Positions 26,210 through 35,206 are shown, counted from the first letter of the stretch. The stretch: 64,000 nucleotides of DNA from an uncultured Desulfosporosinus sp. (GCA_927405585.1 CAKMJS010000054.1:1-64000), one strand, 5' to 3'. The notes: generated from the sequence alone by a model not told the origin. Program-made: numbers and translations.

Positions 26210-27694
26210 TTACTTTAAATAGTTCATGGGGTTAACCGGAGTACCATTCTTAATGACTTCAAAATGTAGATGTGAACCTGTTGAATTTCCGGTTGAGCCT
26301 ACCAATCCGATGTTCTGTCCTTGTTGGACTTGTTGTCCAACAGAAACAAGTAGTTTTGAGGAATGAGCATAACGCGTCGTAATACCATTACCGTGGTCTA
26401 TAAGGAGCACGTATCCATATCCTCCACCCCATCCAGCTGAAATTACCTTCCCTGCTGCTGCAGCGTAATAAGGAGTACCTGTCTTCCCACCGATATCTAT
26501 TCCTGCATGTACACCGCCCCAACGAGATCCAAACGAAGAATTAATCGGTCCTCTCAAGGGCCAAGCAATCCCAATAGAGATATTTGTACCCCTAGACACA
26601 TTACTCGCTATAGAAACTGGTGCTGGTCCTTTAGAAACGACTTGAGTAACAGGCTTCTTGATTACTTTTTCTTCTACCACTTGCTTAGATAAATTTTGTC
26701 CATTTTTTTGAGTATAAGAGTAAGTGACAACCTTCGAACCCTCACTGCCTGGTTCTTTAACAACGGTTTTTCCGCTAGCTAATTTTGTATCAGTATTTGT
26801 CACGACATCATAAGGAATTGTTTCCGTACTGGTTAAAGTCCCTTTACTTATGACCGTCAGATAGGGACTTACAGTAACTATATTGAGCTTCTGACCAGGT
26901 TTAATGATACTATCTTCAGTCATTCCCGGATTACCCGCTATAACTTCCTTAGTTAACATGTCATTATTGCGAGCAATCTGCCACAAAGAATCCTTTTCTT
27001 GAGCTGTATATTCGGTAGTTGTTATCCTTCCGTCAGTTAACTCTTTCAAGGCTTGATCAAGAGCTATAACCTGATCAGGTTGAGCTTCAACTGGCGTAGT
27101 GACAATGGATTCGCTAAACTCAACTGATATAACCTGGTTGTTGTCACTGGGTTTTGTATAGAAATCCTGATATGATTTAAGAAGTGTCTGAACATCCTCT
27201 TGACTTGGCAAGATTGCGACTTGTGTTCCTTCAATCTCTAAAGCATACCCATCAATATAGGAGGTTAGCACTTTTTGAAGTTCATTGTCCATTGACACAC
27301 CGTCTAAAAGTTCTACTTTTTTGATGCGAACTGGTTCATACGCTAAGAGATCATGAGTTTTGGCCACCTTGCCAGTAGACAGACCACGTTCTGTCAATAT
27401 ACCTTCAACAAGTTTTTGACCCTTATCAACACTCTCAACGATACCAATCTTTTGACCATTAACGACTAGATAGGCTGCAGAAGCTGTACCTCCAAAGTAT
27501 ACGATTGCACCACCTATAACCAGTGTAACGGTCATTGTTCCTACTAGGAATTTCGGTGATTTCCAAGATATTGCAAGGAGATGCTTTGACCTCCCTAATC
27601 TTAACCCTGAAAAATAGGATTGGGTCGATAGTTTTAAATGTGTTAAAAATTCTTGAATTACATTCGATGACTTTTTTCTCTTTAACTTTTTCAT
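26210..27694 (-). CDS. LysM-G5-M23 cell-wall metallopeptidase
   Basis: A 494-residue exported peptidoglycan hydrolase. After a basic N terminus a membrane segment lies near residues 47-70. A LysM domain (about 225-275, KDSLWQIARNND) binds glycan. A G5 domain (about 280-360) follows. The C-terminal M23 endopeptidase (about 385-490) has HAGIDIGG, YAHSSKL and HLHFEV metal motifs. The domain order matches large clostridial M23 proteins used in growth or spore-wall remodelling. The ATG at 27694 follows GGGGG; an in-frame TTG lies four codons upstream. It diverges from the DUF896 gene. Confidence 0.92.
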   Translation of the reverse strand: MKKLKRKKSSNVIQEFLTHLKLSTQSYFSGLRLGRSKHLLAISWKSPKFLVGTMTVTLVIGGAIVYFGGTASAAYLVVNGQKIGIVESVDKGQKLVEGILTERGLSTGKVAKTHDLLAYEPVRIKKVELLDGVSMDNELQKVLTSYIDGYALEIEGTQVAILPSQEDVQTLLKSYQDFYTKPSDNNQVISVEFSESIVTTPVEAQPDQVIALDQALKELTDGRITTTEYTAQEKDSLWQIARNNDMLTKEVIAGNPGMTEDSIIKPGQKLNIVTVSPYLTVISKGTLTSTETIPYDVVTNTDTKLASGKTVVKEPGSEGSKVVTYSYTQKNGQNLSKQVVEEKVIKKPVTQVVSKGPAPVSIASNVSRGTNISIGIAWPLRGPINSSFGSRWGGVHAGIDIGGKTGTPYYAAAAGKVISAGWGGGYGYVLLIDHGNGITTRYAHSSKLLVSVGQQVQQGQNIGLVGSTGNSTGSHLHFEVIKNGTPVNPMNYLK

Positions 27695-27731
27695 CCTAGC
27701 CCCCAATCGTCCAGTAGACGTTTTTACGTAT

Positions 27732-27740
27732 ATTATAGCA
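27732..27740 (-). promoter_or_regulatory. extended -10 promoter of the LysM-M23 gene
   Basis: On the minus strand TGCTATAAT stands about 40 bases before the start codon. It has a TG extension and no good -35. Confidence 0.5.
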
Positions 27741-27786
27741 TTGATTCTTTATGATAGGAATAGATTTTTCATTATTTTAACCATTA

Positions 27787-27795
27787 TGCTATAAT
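27787..27795 (+). promoter_or_regulatory. extended -10 promoter of the DUF896 gene
   Basis: TGCTATAAT lies 50 bases before the TTG start. It is the mirror twin of the divergent promoter at 27732-27740. No clear -35 is seen. Confidence 0.55.
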
Positions 27796-27844
27796 GTGTT
27801 AATAAATCACACTAGCGACAGGGATGTAAGAAGGAGTGTTAACC

Positions 27845-28039
27845 TTGAGTACTTCACCTATTAAAATAGTTATCGAGCGAATTAATGAGCTATCGCGTAA
27901 GCAAAGGACCATTGGCCTTGAAGATTGGGAACGCGAGGAACAAGAGGCCTTGCGCCAGGAGTATTTATCGTTTATTCGCGGGCAAGTTAACGAAACCTTA
28001 AGCAAAGTTCAGATTGCAGAGGATCCTCTAATACAATAA
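27845..28039 (+). CDS. DUF896/YnzC-family small protein
   Basis: A 64-residue protein of the UPF0291 (DUF896) family, whose Bacillus members YnzC and YneA-operon relatives are small three-helix proteins linked to the SOS region; function is unknown. The pattern IERINELSRKQRT...GLEDWEREEQEALRQEYL is typical. I chose TTG at 27845, nine bases after AAGGAG; GTG at 27836 lies inside that site. It is followed 80 bases later by another small gene, perhaps in one transcript. Confidence 0.85.
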   Translation: MSTSPIKIVIERINELSRKQRTIGLEDWEREEQEALRQEYLSFIRGQVNETLSKVQIAEDPLIQ

Positions 28040-28119
28040 AAAATCATGATGTATTTGTTTTGGGCATTAGGCAAATAATAAGATCAATAAATTTAGTCCG
28101 ATTAAAGGAGGAAGATCTT

Positions 28120-28407
28120 TTGCCGGAGCGCATTATGAAATACGGAGGAGTTAAATTTCGAAATCTCGTCCCACCTGTAAAAATAAATCGTTTTGTCAAT
28201 CGTTTACTTCGTGATAAACGAGTTTCGCTCTTTGAAATTGCCAGTGAGTTACAAGATGCTGGAATGATTGACGTTTTGAATGGCCGCTCCCAAAGTACGA
28301 TTGATAAAGATACGATTGATAATCAAATGACGAATACCGGGAGTTTTGCTCATGACTTGGATGGGTTAAAACGACATACAAACGACTCAAAAACACTTCC
28401 CAAGTAA
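28120..28407 (+). CDS. 95-residue hypothetical protein
   Basis: No family recognised. The TTG start follows AAAGGAGG at eight bases; an ATG at 28135 is the alternative. The first 55 residues are basic and probably helical (KINRFVNRLLRDKRVSLFEIASELQDAG), recalling a small DNA-binding or protein-binding helix pair. The rest is polar and likely disordered. It ends just before a strong bidirectional terminator. No cysteines or membrane segments are seen. Confidence 0.6.
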   Translation: MPERIMKYGGVKFRNLVPPVKINRFVNRLLRDKRVSLFEIASELQDAGMIDVLNGRSQSTIDKDTIDNQMTNTGSFAHDLDGLKRHTNDSKTLPK

Positions 28408-28419
28408 AGAGCGAGATGT

Positions 28420-28453
28420 AGGGCGTACAGTAGACTTATCTACTGTACGCCCT
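28420..28453. terminator. bidirectional terminator before pyk
   Basis: A perfect 15-bp stem (28420-28434 with 28439-28453) has a 4-base loop. A T-rich tract follows on the plus strand. It serves the converging 95-residue gene and pyruvate kinase. Confidence 0.85.
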
Positions 28454-28493
28454 ATAATTTTCTCAGTATTTCGAGCATAGCTTTCAAATGGTA

Positions 28494-30230
28494 CTAAAGA
28501 ATACTGATTGACCCCTCATACATTACGCCGCTCAAGGCATCCACAGTAATAGTCTGTCCATCCGATACCATGGCAAAGGCTTCTTGTGCACCAACGATTG
28601 TAGGAATTCCATAATGCAAGGCGACAATGGCTGCGTGTGATGTCAAACCACCTTCCACGATAACTAACGCTCCCGCTCGGGCAATTATGGGTACATAGTC
28701 CGCATCAGTTGTCTCTGCTATCAGTATATCCCCATCGTTAAAGGTATCTTTTTTCGGAAATAGGACTTTACGGGCGGTACCCGAATACGATTTTCGTCCA
28801 ATTCCAGTCCCTCGTGTTAAAATATTTCCCATGACCTGCACTTTGATCATATTTGTGGAGCCGACCTTACCAATTGGAACGCCCGCAGTGATAACCACGA
28901 CATCTCCAGCATGGATAAAGTTTTTACTTAAGGATGTATTTACAGCCACAGATAACATTTCGTCTGTTCCTAAACTTTGAGGAACAATCATGGGTTGAAC
29001 ACCCCATTGTAATGCTAATTTTCTTGCTGTGGTCTCAAATGGGGTTGCGGCGACGATCAGGGCGATAGGACGATACTTAGAGATCATACGCGCAGTTAAA
29101 CCTGAATGAGTGGGCGTAAGGATAGCCGTGGCTTCTAAGTTTTTAGCGATTGAATAGCTTGCATGACTAATCGCCTCTGCTACATTACGATGAAGATGAA
29201 GAATTACCTGATTATCTAAAGAGGTCTGTTCTATTCGCTTGGCAATTTTGTCCATCATCTGGACGGCTTCAAGAGGGAAAAGCCCAGCCGCTGTTTCACC
29301 GGATAACATAATGGCATCTGTTCCATCCAAAATGGCATTAGCAACATCACTCGCCTCTGCACGAGTTGGCCGAGGTTGACGTATCATCGAATCCAGCATC
29401 TGAGTCGCGACAATAACCGGTTTGCCAAGTAAATTGCATTTACGAATCATTTCTTTCTGTCTGATGGGGACTTCTTCAACCGGAATTTCAACCCCGAGGT
29501 CGCCACGAGCAACCATCAATCCATCAGCAACTTCAAGGATATCGTCTAAATTATTCAACCCTTCTTGGCTTTCGATCTTGGCGATGATGTGGACATCGGC
29601 ATTCATGTCTTCAACGACACGACGTACATCCAAAACATTTATGGCCTTACGGGTGAAGGAAGCGGCAATAAAGTCAATCCCTTGAGAAATCCCAAAGCGA
29701 ATATCTTCAATATCTCTGTCGGTAACTGCAGGTAAGTCGTTAAGAGCACCTGGAACATTAACCCCTTTTTGAGACTTAAGAATTCCACCGTTTCGAATCA
29801 CAGTTCGAATGACTTGATTGTCCACTGAGGTTACTTCTAAATCGAGTTGACCATCATCAATGAGGATATGGCCACCTAGATTAACCTTCCGCCATAGATC
29901 AGCATAAGTAATCCCGACCCGTTGGTGATTACCAAGTAAACTCAGATCTGTATCTAGAATATATTCAGAACCGTTTTCAAGGGTAATACCCCCTTCAGGA
30001 ACCTTACCCGTACGAACTTCAGGTCCTTTAGTGTCTAGCAGAATTCCCAGATGCTTTCCGATCCTGGCAGCTTCCTCTTTTAGAATCGAGATTCTTCGGC
30101 CGTGCTCCTCATGCGTGCCGTGTGAAAAATTCAATCTTGCTACATCCATTCCTGCAGCTAGCAGAGCTTGAACCTTTTCTCTAGATTCACTGGACGGGCC
30201 GATAGTACAGACAATTTTAGTCCTTCTCAT
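28494..30230 (-). CDS. pyk: pyruvate kinase with C-terminal PEP-utilising domain
   Basis: It converts phosphoenolpyruvate and ADP to pyruvate and ATP. The barrel has RLNFSHGTHEEH, the active-site Lys segment IIAKIESQEG, and ARGDLGVEIP. After the allosteric C domain, the final 105 residues form an extra domain with GGLTSHAAIVALHYGIPTIVG, like the mobile phosphohistidine domain of PEP-using enzymes and as in Geobacillus pyruvate kinase. The length of 578 fits this form. It starts 16 bases after gap, so the two form a lower-glycolysis operon. Confidence 0.96.
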   Translation of the reverse strand: MRRTKIVCTIGPSSESREKVQALLAAGMDVARLNFSHGTHEEHGRRISILKEEAARIGKHLGILLDTKGPEVRTGKVPEGGITLENGSEYILDTDLSLLGNHQRVGITYADLWRKVNLGGHILIDDGQLDLEVTSVDNQVIRTVIRNGGILKSQKGVNVPGALNDLPAVTDRDIEDIRFGISQGIDFIAASFTRKAINVLDVRRVVEDMNADVHIIAKIESQEGLNNLDDILEVADGLMVARGDLGVEIPVEEVPIRQKEMIRKCNLLGKPVIVATQMLDSMIRQPRPTRAEASDVANAILDGTDAIMLSGETAAGLFPLEAVQMMDKIAKRIEQTSLDNQVILHLHRNVAEAISHASYSIAKNLEATAILTPTHSGLTARMISKYRPIALIVAATPFETTARKLALQWGVQPMIVPQSLGTDEMLSVAVNTSLSKNFIHAGDVVVITAGVPIGKVGSTNMIKVQVMGNILTRGTGIGRKSYSGTARKVLFPKKDTFNDGDILIAETTDADYVPIIARAGALVIVEGGLTSHAAIVALHYGIPTIVGAQEAFAMVSDGQTITVDALSGVMYEGSISIL

Positions 30231-30246
30231 GCTGAAACCCTCCTGA

Positions 30247-31257
30247 TTACAAGCCTTTCATTACAATAAGCTTCACTAAATCTAAAATGCGGTTTGAGTA
30301 ACCCCATTCATTATCATACCAAGCCAGGACTTTAACCATACGATCTCCCATCATCATGGTCGACAATCCATCGACTATGGAACTAGCTGGGTTACCATTA
30401 AAATCATGAGAAACTAAAGGCAGCTCATTATACTCGAGGATTCCCTTAAGTTTCCCATCAGCTGCTTGACGGAGAGCTGCGTTTACTTCGTCTTTTGTAG
30501 TCGGATTGGTTAAATTGGCGACAAAGTCAACCAAAGAAACATTTGGGGTCGGCACTCGGACAGCGAGTCCATTCATTTTGCCAATCAATTCAGGTAAGAC
30601 TAGCGTAACAGCTTTGGCAGCACCTGTGGTCGTCGGGATCATCGATTGATAAGCTGCCCGAGATCGGCGCCAATCGGAATGTTCTAGGTCTAAGATTCGT
30701 TGGTCATTGGTGACGGAATGAGTGGTTGTCATCATCCCTTGTTCAATTCCGAAAGAATCAAGTAATACTTTAGCGACAGGAGCAAGGCAGTTCGTTGTAC
30801 AGGAAGCGTTCGAAATCACATGGTGATTCAGCGGGTCATATTTATCATCGTTCACTCCCATGACTATTGTGATATCTTCGTTTTTAGCGGGAGCAGAAAT
30901 GACGACCTTTTTGGCCCCAGCAGTCAGGTGTTGAGCAGCAGCATCACGCTTTGTGAAGCGACCCGTGGATTCAATGACAATATCTACTCCAAGTTTACCC
31001 CAAGGCAAATCTAGAGGACTTTTCTCAGCAAATATTTCAATGCGTTTTCCGTCAATAATCATTGTTCTTCCATCAATTTCCACCGTATTAGGAAGAACGC
31101 CGTGAACTGAATCATACTTGAATAAATGAGCTAATAAATCAGGACTTCCCAAGTCATTGATGGCCACTACTTCAAAGGGAAGAGATTGATTTAGAGCGGC
31201 ACGAAGTGTAAGACGACCAATTCTACCGAAACCATTAATTGCAACTTTTAAACTCAT
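30247..31257 (-). CDS. gap: glyceraldehyde-3-phosphate dehydrogenase
   Basis: A 336-residue glycolytic enzyme that oxidises glyceraldehyde-3-phosphate with NAD. It has the nucleotide-binding start [14 protein letters not shown] and the active-site Cys in [12 protein letters not shown]. The acidic residue after the second strand (AINDLG) indicates NAD preference. The gene is followed at once by pyk and has GGAGG before its ATG. No pgk or tpi gene is linked here. Confidence 0.96.
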   Translation of the reverse strand: MSLKVAINGFGRIGRLTLRAALNQSLPFEVVAINDLGSPDLLAHLFKYDSVHGVLPNTVEIDGRTMIIDGKRIEIFAEKSPLDLPWGKLGVDIVIESTGRFTKRDAAAQHLTAGAKKVVISAPAKNEDITIVMGVNDDKYDPLNHHVISNASCTTNCLAPVAKVLLDSFGIEQGMMTTTHSVTNDQRILDLEHSDWRRSRAAYQSMIPTTTGAAKAVTLVLPELIGKMNGLAVRVPTPNVSLVDFVANLTNPTTKDEVNAALRQAADGKLKGILEYNELPLVSHDFNGNPASSIVDGLSTMMMGDRMVKVLAWYDNEWGYSNRILDLVKLIVMKGL

Positions 31258-31414
31258 TGGGTTAACCTCCTTTTAATATCCGGGCATCCGGACAAAGCAT
31301 GAAAAATGCTTATGCTTAACATCTTCTGTACAAATAAACAAATTCCTTCTTTTAACCTGATTATTGCACAATTGTTTACCTACAATACTTCATATAGTTC
31401 CCTAAAGTAGGGAA

Positions 31415-31443
31415 AAACTTGCAAAGCAATACTTTGCAAGTTT
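31415..31443 (-). terminator. terminator after the duplicated ATPase gene
   Basis: AAACTTGCAAAG and CTTTGCAAGTTT (31415-31426 with 31432-31443) form a perfect stem with a T tail on the minus strand. Confidence 0.8.
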
Positions 31444-31485
31444 ACTCATAGTTATCAAATACTGTCAATTATAGAACTAATTACA

Positions 31486-32628
31486 TTATATCCTATGAGG
31501 TTGAACTGGACTCGATGCAGCTATACCCGGTTCATCAATGAAAGCAAGAATCCTATTGAAAATGGAATTCAGCTTCTTTTCAACATCAGAGAAATTCATG
31601 GCAGGTACATAATATGTTTCAAGTAAATCATGTGTAGCTTTTGCTTTTTCCGAATGCTTTCGTGCTCGAGTAAGGTGCTGATTAACTCGTATTTGACAAT
31701 CCCTAAGGTTCTCCCCGCACTCTGCCATAAGTTGTACCGTATCGAGGGATTGCTCGAAATCTAAAGTAATAATACTCCCATCAAACTTTGTTGTATAAGC
31801 ATATGGCTCTGCGTTAATGACGAAAGCGATCCGAAGCTCAGGTAGGATGATAAGATCGAGTTTTTCAGGATCTAGTGTGTTGTGGTAGTACTCAACATCT
31901 ATACCATAAAGCATTGCTCGCCCAGCAATTCCCGACAGAAATGTTGACTTACCAGTCCCCGGTTGTCCTTCGAGCATATATAGCTTATTCGTATTATTGA
32001 GTAACGTATCAATAAATTCTGTTTTTCCTTGAGGTGTATGCGCCCAAGCGAATAGATGCCGTTCATTACCTTGTTCTTTTGGCGAAATAGTGAAAATCTC
32101 GTTCTGAATCCTCAATGTCATCTGGTTAATTTTACTCCAATCCTGATAGGCTTTCGTGTAGTACTTCCATTCATCTAAAGCAATTTTCGCTTCTTGCAAG
32201 GCGAAGTAAGCTCTCTGAAAATAACCACTTACTTTTAGATTACAGGATAAGATTTCATTTTTAGATTTCTTTATCATCTCTTCGTTCCAATATTCACCGA
32301 GATTAACGATTTCATCGACTGCTCCTGGATTTTTAGGATCTACAATATGAGGAGCAGTACCATCGAGTAAAGCGATTTTTAGTTTGGGGATGACTACTCC
32401 GTCGATTGAACCGTTGTCTGAGGAACAACAGTGATATTCGATATCATAGCCGTAATCTAACATAGTCTGACCAATTTTCTTCATAAAGGTTGATTTCCCT
32501 ACACCCGGGCCTCCTTTAAGGACGAATATGTGGTTGGAATCTTGTTGAATCATGTAATGGTAGTAGGAGTAGAACCCTTGAGAAGTTACCGCACCAGGAA
32601 ACATCTTTTTAATATGTGCCTTAGACAT
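31486..32628 (-). CDS. P-loop ATPase with internal duplication (PRK06851-like)
   Basis: A 380-residue cytoplasmic ATPase of unknown role. It has two Walker A motifs, GGPGVGKSTF at residues 39-48 and GQPGTGKSTF at 221-230. Each is followed at a matching distance by a D-x-E-Y pattern and by PKLKIALLDGTAP or PELRIAFVINAEP, so the protein is a tandem duplication of one unit. I know this type as a conserved but uncharacterised Firmicute family. The ATG at 32628 follows AAAGGGG. It stands alone, with a terminator behind it. Confidence 0.75.
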   Translation of the reverse strand: MSKAHIKKMFPGAVTSQGFYSYYHYMIQQDSNHIFVLKGGPGVGKSTFMKKIGQTMLDYGYDIEYHCCSSDNGSIDGVVIPKLKIALLDGTAPHIVDPKNPGAVDEIVNLGEYWNEEMIKKSKNEILSCNLKVSGYFQRAYFALQEAKIALDEWKYYTKAYQDWSKINQMTLRIQNEIFTISPKEQGNERHLFAWAHTPQGKTEFIDTLLNNTNKLYMLEGQPGTGKSTFLSGIAGRAMLYGIDVEYYHNTLDPEKLDLIILPELRIAFVINAEPYAYTTKFDGSIITLDFEQSLDTVQLMAECGENLRDCQIRVNQHLTRARKHSEKAKATHDLLETYYVPAMNFSDVEKKLNSIFNRILAFIDEPGIAASSPVQPHRI

Positions 32629-32756
32629 GTAAAGAACCCCTTTCATTATAAGCGTCTGCACACCATTTTTATTCTAAAGTAAATGTTTTCGTTCCTAATT
32701 TTAAAAAATAATCTTAAGCCTTCGGTATTTATGAAAGCGCAAGTTATGCAGTGAAA

Positions 32757-32784
32757 AGACCAACCGATAATCATCAGTTGGTCT
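32757..32784 (-). terminator. terminator after the 39-residue gene
   Basis: AGACCAAC (32757-32764) pairs with GTTGGTCT (32777-32784). TTTTC follows on the minus strand. Confidence 0.6.
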
Positions 32785-32809
32785 AAGATTACGCTCCTTT
32801 TTCCTAAGT

Positions 32810-32929
32810 CTAATTACCTGGTAGAGGTTTTTGGATATTTCGCTCTTTATGTGTATCAAACTCCGAATAATGTGGGTCTCTTACAGTAACTGAGGATTTT
32901 GCTCTTGAAACTTTTTTGCGTGTACCCAT
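32810..32929 (-). CDS. 39-residue basic protein, unknown function
   Basis: A short gene in the 436-base space between the ATPase and the Crp/Fnr gene. The ATG at 32929 has a strong GAAAGGAAGGA site, and a terminator follows the TAG stop. The protein starts MGTRKKVSRAKSSVTVRD and ends NIQKPLPGN. It is basic at the N terminus and polar throughout, with no Cys and no membrane segment. It may be a small nucleic-acid-binding or spore protein, but that is a guess. No family recognised. Confidence 0.55.
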   Translation of the reverse strand: MGTRKKVSRAKSSVTVRDPHYSEFDTHKERNIQKPLPGN

Positions 32930-33018
32930 AAATATCCTTCCTTTCAAGTCAAAATACCTTACCTTGATGAGTTTAGCTACTAAAATTTAATATACCCTTA
33001 AACTGCCCTTAGTAAGCG

Positions 33019-33027
33019 TGCTATAAT
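33019..33027 (+). promoter_or_regulatory. extended -10 promoter of the Crp/Fnr gene
   Basis: TGCTATAAT lies about 40 bases before the GTG start. The same 9-mer is used by the two divergent promoters near 27.7 kb. The -35 is weak. Confidence 0.5.
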
Positions 33028-33065
33028 AATCATAAGTACAGATTCAGCAGTAATGGAGTGATTTC

Positions 33066-33785
33066 GTGTCAAAAGAGCAGCAAATCCGCGCAATTCTTGA
33101 ACGTAAACTTTTCTCGGGCTCTATGCCAACTGAATTTATTACCTTCTGCCTAGAGAATGGGCGATTACGCCATTATGCTCCTAAGCAATATCTATATTTC
33201 TCGGACGATGAGGGCAATACCTTATATATTCTCATATCTGGAAGAATTCGATTATCATTAATGGGTGAATTCTCCGAAAAAATTATTCGCGTTCTTAGTC
33301 CCCCAGCTTTATTTCCTGAAATTGTGTTAGACGGTAAACCTTATCCGCATGCAGCGCTTTGTATGGAGGATACAGAAGTTCTGTCCCTCGATCGGCAGAC
33401 CTTCATGCGATTTATCGATAGTAATCCTTCCGTACTGTGGATCTTATACCGCGAACTCGCTTTGGACTTACGTCGTTCCTACCGACAAATTAGAAATCTT
33501 TCACTTGGAGATGCTCGGTTACGCTTAGGAGCTAAGCTATTTGCACTTGCCCATGTTCACGGAAAGCCTACTGTTCACGGAGTTCTGATTACTATCCCCT
33601 TATCAGCAACAGAACTCGCAGGAATGTGTAGCCTAGCACGAGAGTCAGTTAGCCGTATTTTAGGAGAATTGAAAAAAATTAAGATAATTAAAATTGAGAG
33701 AAAGGCCATAACCGTTCTCGATGTCGAAAATTTACGTTCCTGGATTCATGAACGTGCAGCAAATTCTCGTGCCTCCATTGACTAA
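33066..33785 (+). CDS. Crp/Fnr family transcriptional regulator
   Basis: A 239-residue regulator. A cyclic-nucleotide-binding-like beta barrel spans about residues 20-130. A long dimer helix follows, then a winged helix with recognition segment SLARESVSRILGELKK. No N-terminal Fe-S cysteine set is visible, so it is unlikely to sense oxygen as FNR does; CooA-, CprK- or ArcR-like effectors are possible. The GTG start follows GGAG. It converges on the ferredoxin-like gene with a gap of six bases. Confidence 0.88.
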   Translation: MSKEQQIRAILERKLFSGSMPTEFITFCLENGRLRHYAPKQYLYFSDDEGNTLYILISGRIRLSLMGEFSEKIIRVLSPPALFPEIVLDGKPYPHAALCMEDTEVLSLDRQTFMRFIDSNPSVLWILYRELALDLRRSYRQIRNLSLGDARLRLGAKLFALAHVHGKPTVHGVLITIPLSATELAGMCSLARESVSRILGELKKIKIIKIERKAITVLDVENLRSWIHERAANSRASID

Positions 33786-33791
33786 CGATTT

Positions 33792-34391
33792 TTATCGTTC
33801 AAGATAGTGGGTTAATCTCTCTTTAGGTCGTCCATTTTCAATATAGCGAAGCAGTGTCTTTGAAACCCATAACAACACTTCTTCATCTGTTTGAGCTTGT
33901 CCAGCAAATTCCGCAAATTTTGGGTGTCGTCCAACACGACCACCTACACGTAATGTCCATCCTCTTTCTCCAGCGATTAGTTTTCCCGAAGGGCAGACAC
34001 GCTGACAATCACCACAGGAAATACAGCGAGAATCGTCGATGACAATTCCCCCCTCATTCCTAGTTATGGCCTTTTCAACGCAAGAACGGACGCATTCGTT
34101 ACATCCTATACACGGAACATCAGTAATTTGTGGTGTTACATATCCAGATATTCCAAAATCCTTTATATTTGGATGAGAGCATCCATTGGGACACCCCGCT
34201 AGACAAATCTTTGGGATATTATGATAAATAACAGGCTTAAACTTTTCTTCAAGCGATTGATCTAATTTTAGAGTCGTTAAATTGATGATCAGTGTATCAA
34301 AAAGATTCTGCCAATTTTTAGCTGTTTTTGGACAATTTGAGCGACAGTGCTCTATCTGAAATCCCGCTTTTACAACTTTCACAATATTCAC
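33792..34391 (-). CDS. mini sulfite/nitrite-reductase-like ferredoxin protein
   Basis: A 199-residue iron-sulfur protein. C16-x3-C20 and C63-x3-C67-x3-C71 resemble the siroheme-[4Fe-4S] site, and A-G-C67-PNG-C71-x6-DFGI fits the nitrite/sulfite reductase signature except for the first residue. A ferredoxin insert follows with C94-x2-C97-x2-C100-x3-C104 and C123-x2-C126-x2-C129-x3-C133. Anaerobic sulfite reductase subunit C and Dsr subunits have this order but are over 300 residues, so the N-terminal half is missing. The start codon and upstream region look intact. Role unknown: electron carrier, siroheme protein or assembly factor. Confidence 0.75.
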   Translation of the reverse strand: MNIVKVVKAGFQIEHCRSNCPKTAKNWQNLFDTLIINLTTLKLDQSLEEKFKPVIYHNIPKICLAGCPNGCSHPNIKDFGISGYVTPQITDVPCIGCNECVRSCVEKAITRNEGGIVIDDSRCISCGDCQRVCPSGKLIAGERGWTLRVGGRVGRHPKFAEFAGQAQTDEEVLLWVSKTLLRYIENGRPKERLTHYLER

Positions 34392-34500
34392 CCCAGATAT
34401 TTATTCTTCCTTCAGGGGTTATTTTAACAAAATTTCTATTTGAATAGTGTGCCTTGAATCACAGTTCTTAACCTACCAATATATTCAAAGTAAAATGCAT

Positions 34501-34531
34501 AAAAAAGAAGAACTGGCTTAACCAGTTCTTT
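34501..34531 (-). terminator. terminator after phoU
   Basis: AGAACTGG (34509-34516) pairs with CCAGTTCT (34522-34529), with A and T tracts on both sides. Confidence 0.8.
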
Positions 34532-34546
34532 TTTATGTAATACAAT

Positions 34547-35206
34547 CTATTCATTTAAATTTAATCGTTTACCAGTACAGATATAGATAACCTCTTCAGC
34601 AATATTAGTACAGTAATCTCCTAGGCGCTCAAGAAAGCGACTGACAAAAAGTAAGTAATTAGCCTGAGTCACCTGCGAGGGATCTTTCATCATTATGTCC
34701 AATAATTCCCCGAAAACTTGTGAGTAAATTTCGTCAACTTCATCATCAATCGCGGCCATTTCTGCTGCAGTCTTGCAATCTTCTCGAATATAGGCTTGGA
34801 GTCCAAGGTTGATCATTTCCTCTACTAGAGTAGTCATGCGTGGGATATCAAGGAGTGGTTTAATCAATTTATCCTGACCAATTCTGATGGTTATCTTTGC
34901 TATATCGACTGACAAATCGCCCATTCTTTCAAGATAAATAGAGATTTTAAAACCCGCTACAACCTTGCGTAGATCTCGAGCAAAAGGCTGCTGTGTAGCA
35001 ATTATAAGTATACATCTTTCCTCAATCATTGCTTGGAGTCGGTTAACTTCCAAATCTCCCACTATAACAGTATTCGCAATTTCCATATCCTGATTACTTA
35101 ACGATTCAACTGAGGAAACTATTCGTTGGGATACCATCTTCCCTAGGGCTAAAATATTTAGACGTAAATCTTCTAATTCATTATCAAACTTCTGTCGAGT
35201 CGGCAT
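34547..35206 (-). CDS. phoU: phosphate signalling protein PhoU
   Basis: A 219-residue protein of two three-helix bundles that links the Pst phosphate transporter to PhoR control. It is Glu/Asp-rich, with the repeated PhoU metal motif (VGDLEVNRLQ, ERMGDLSVDIA, AIDDEVDEIY, ERLGDYCTNIAEEV). I chose ATG at 35206, which follows AGGAGGGGG; the longer frame lacks a site. No pst or phoPR genes lie nearby, so here phoU is solitary. Confidence 0.93.
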   Translation of the reverse strand: MPTRQKFDNELEDLRLNILALGKMVSQRIVSSVESLSNQDMEIANTVIVGDLEVNRLQAMIEERCILIIATQQPFARDLRKVVAGFKISIYLERMGDLSVDIAKITIRIGQDKLIKPLLDIPRMTTLVEEMINLGLQAYIREDCKTAAEMAAIDDEVDEIYSQVFGELLDIMMKDPSQVTQANYLLFVSRFLERLGDYCTNIAEEVIYICTGKRLNLNE

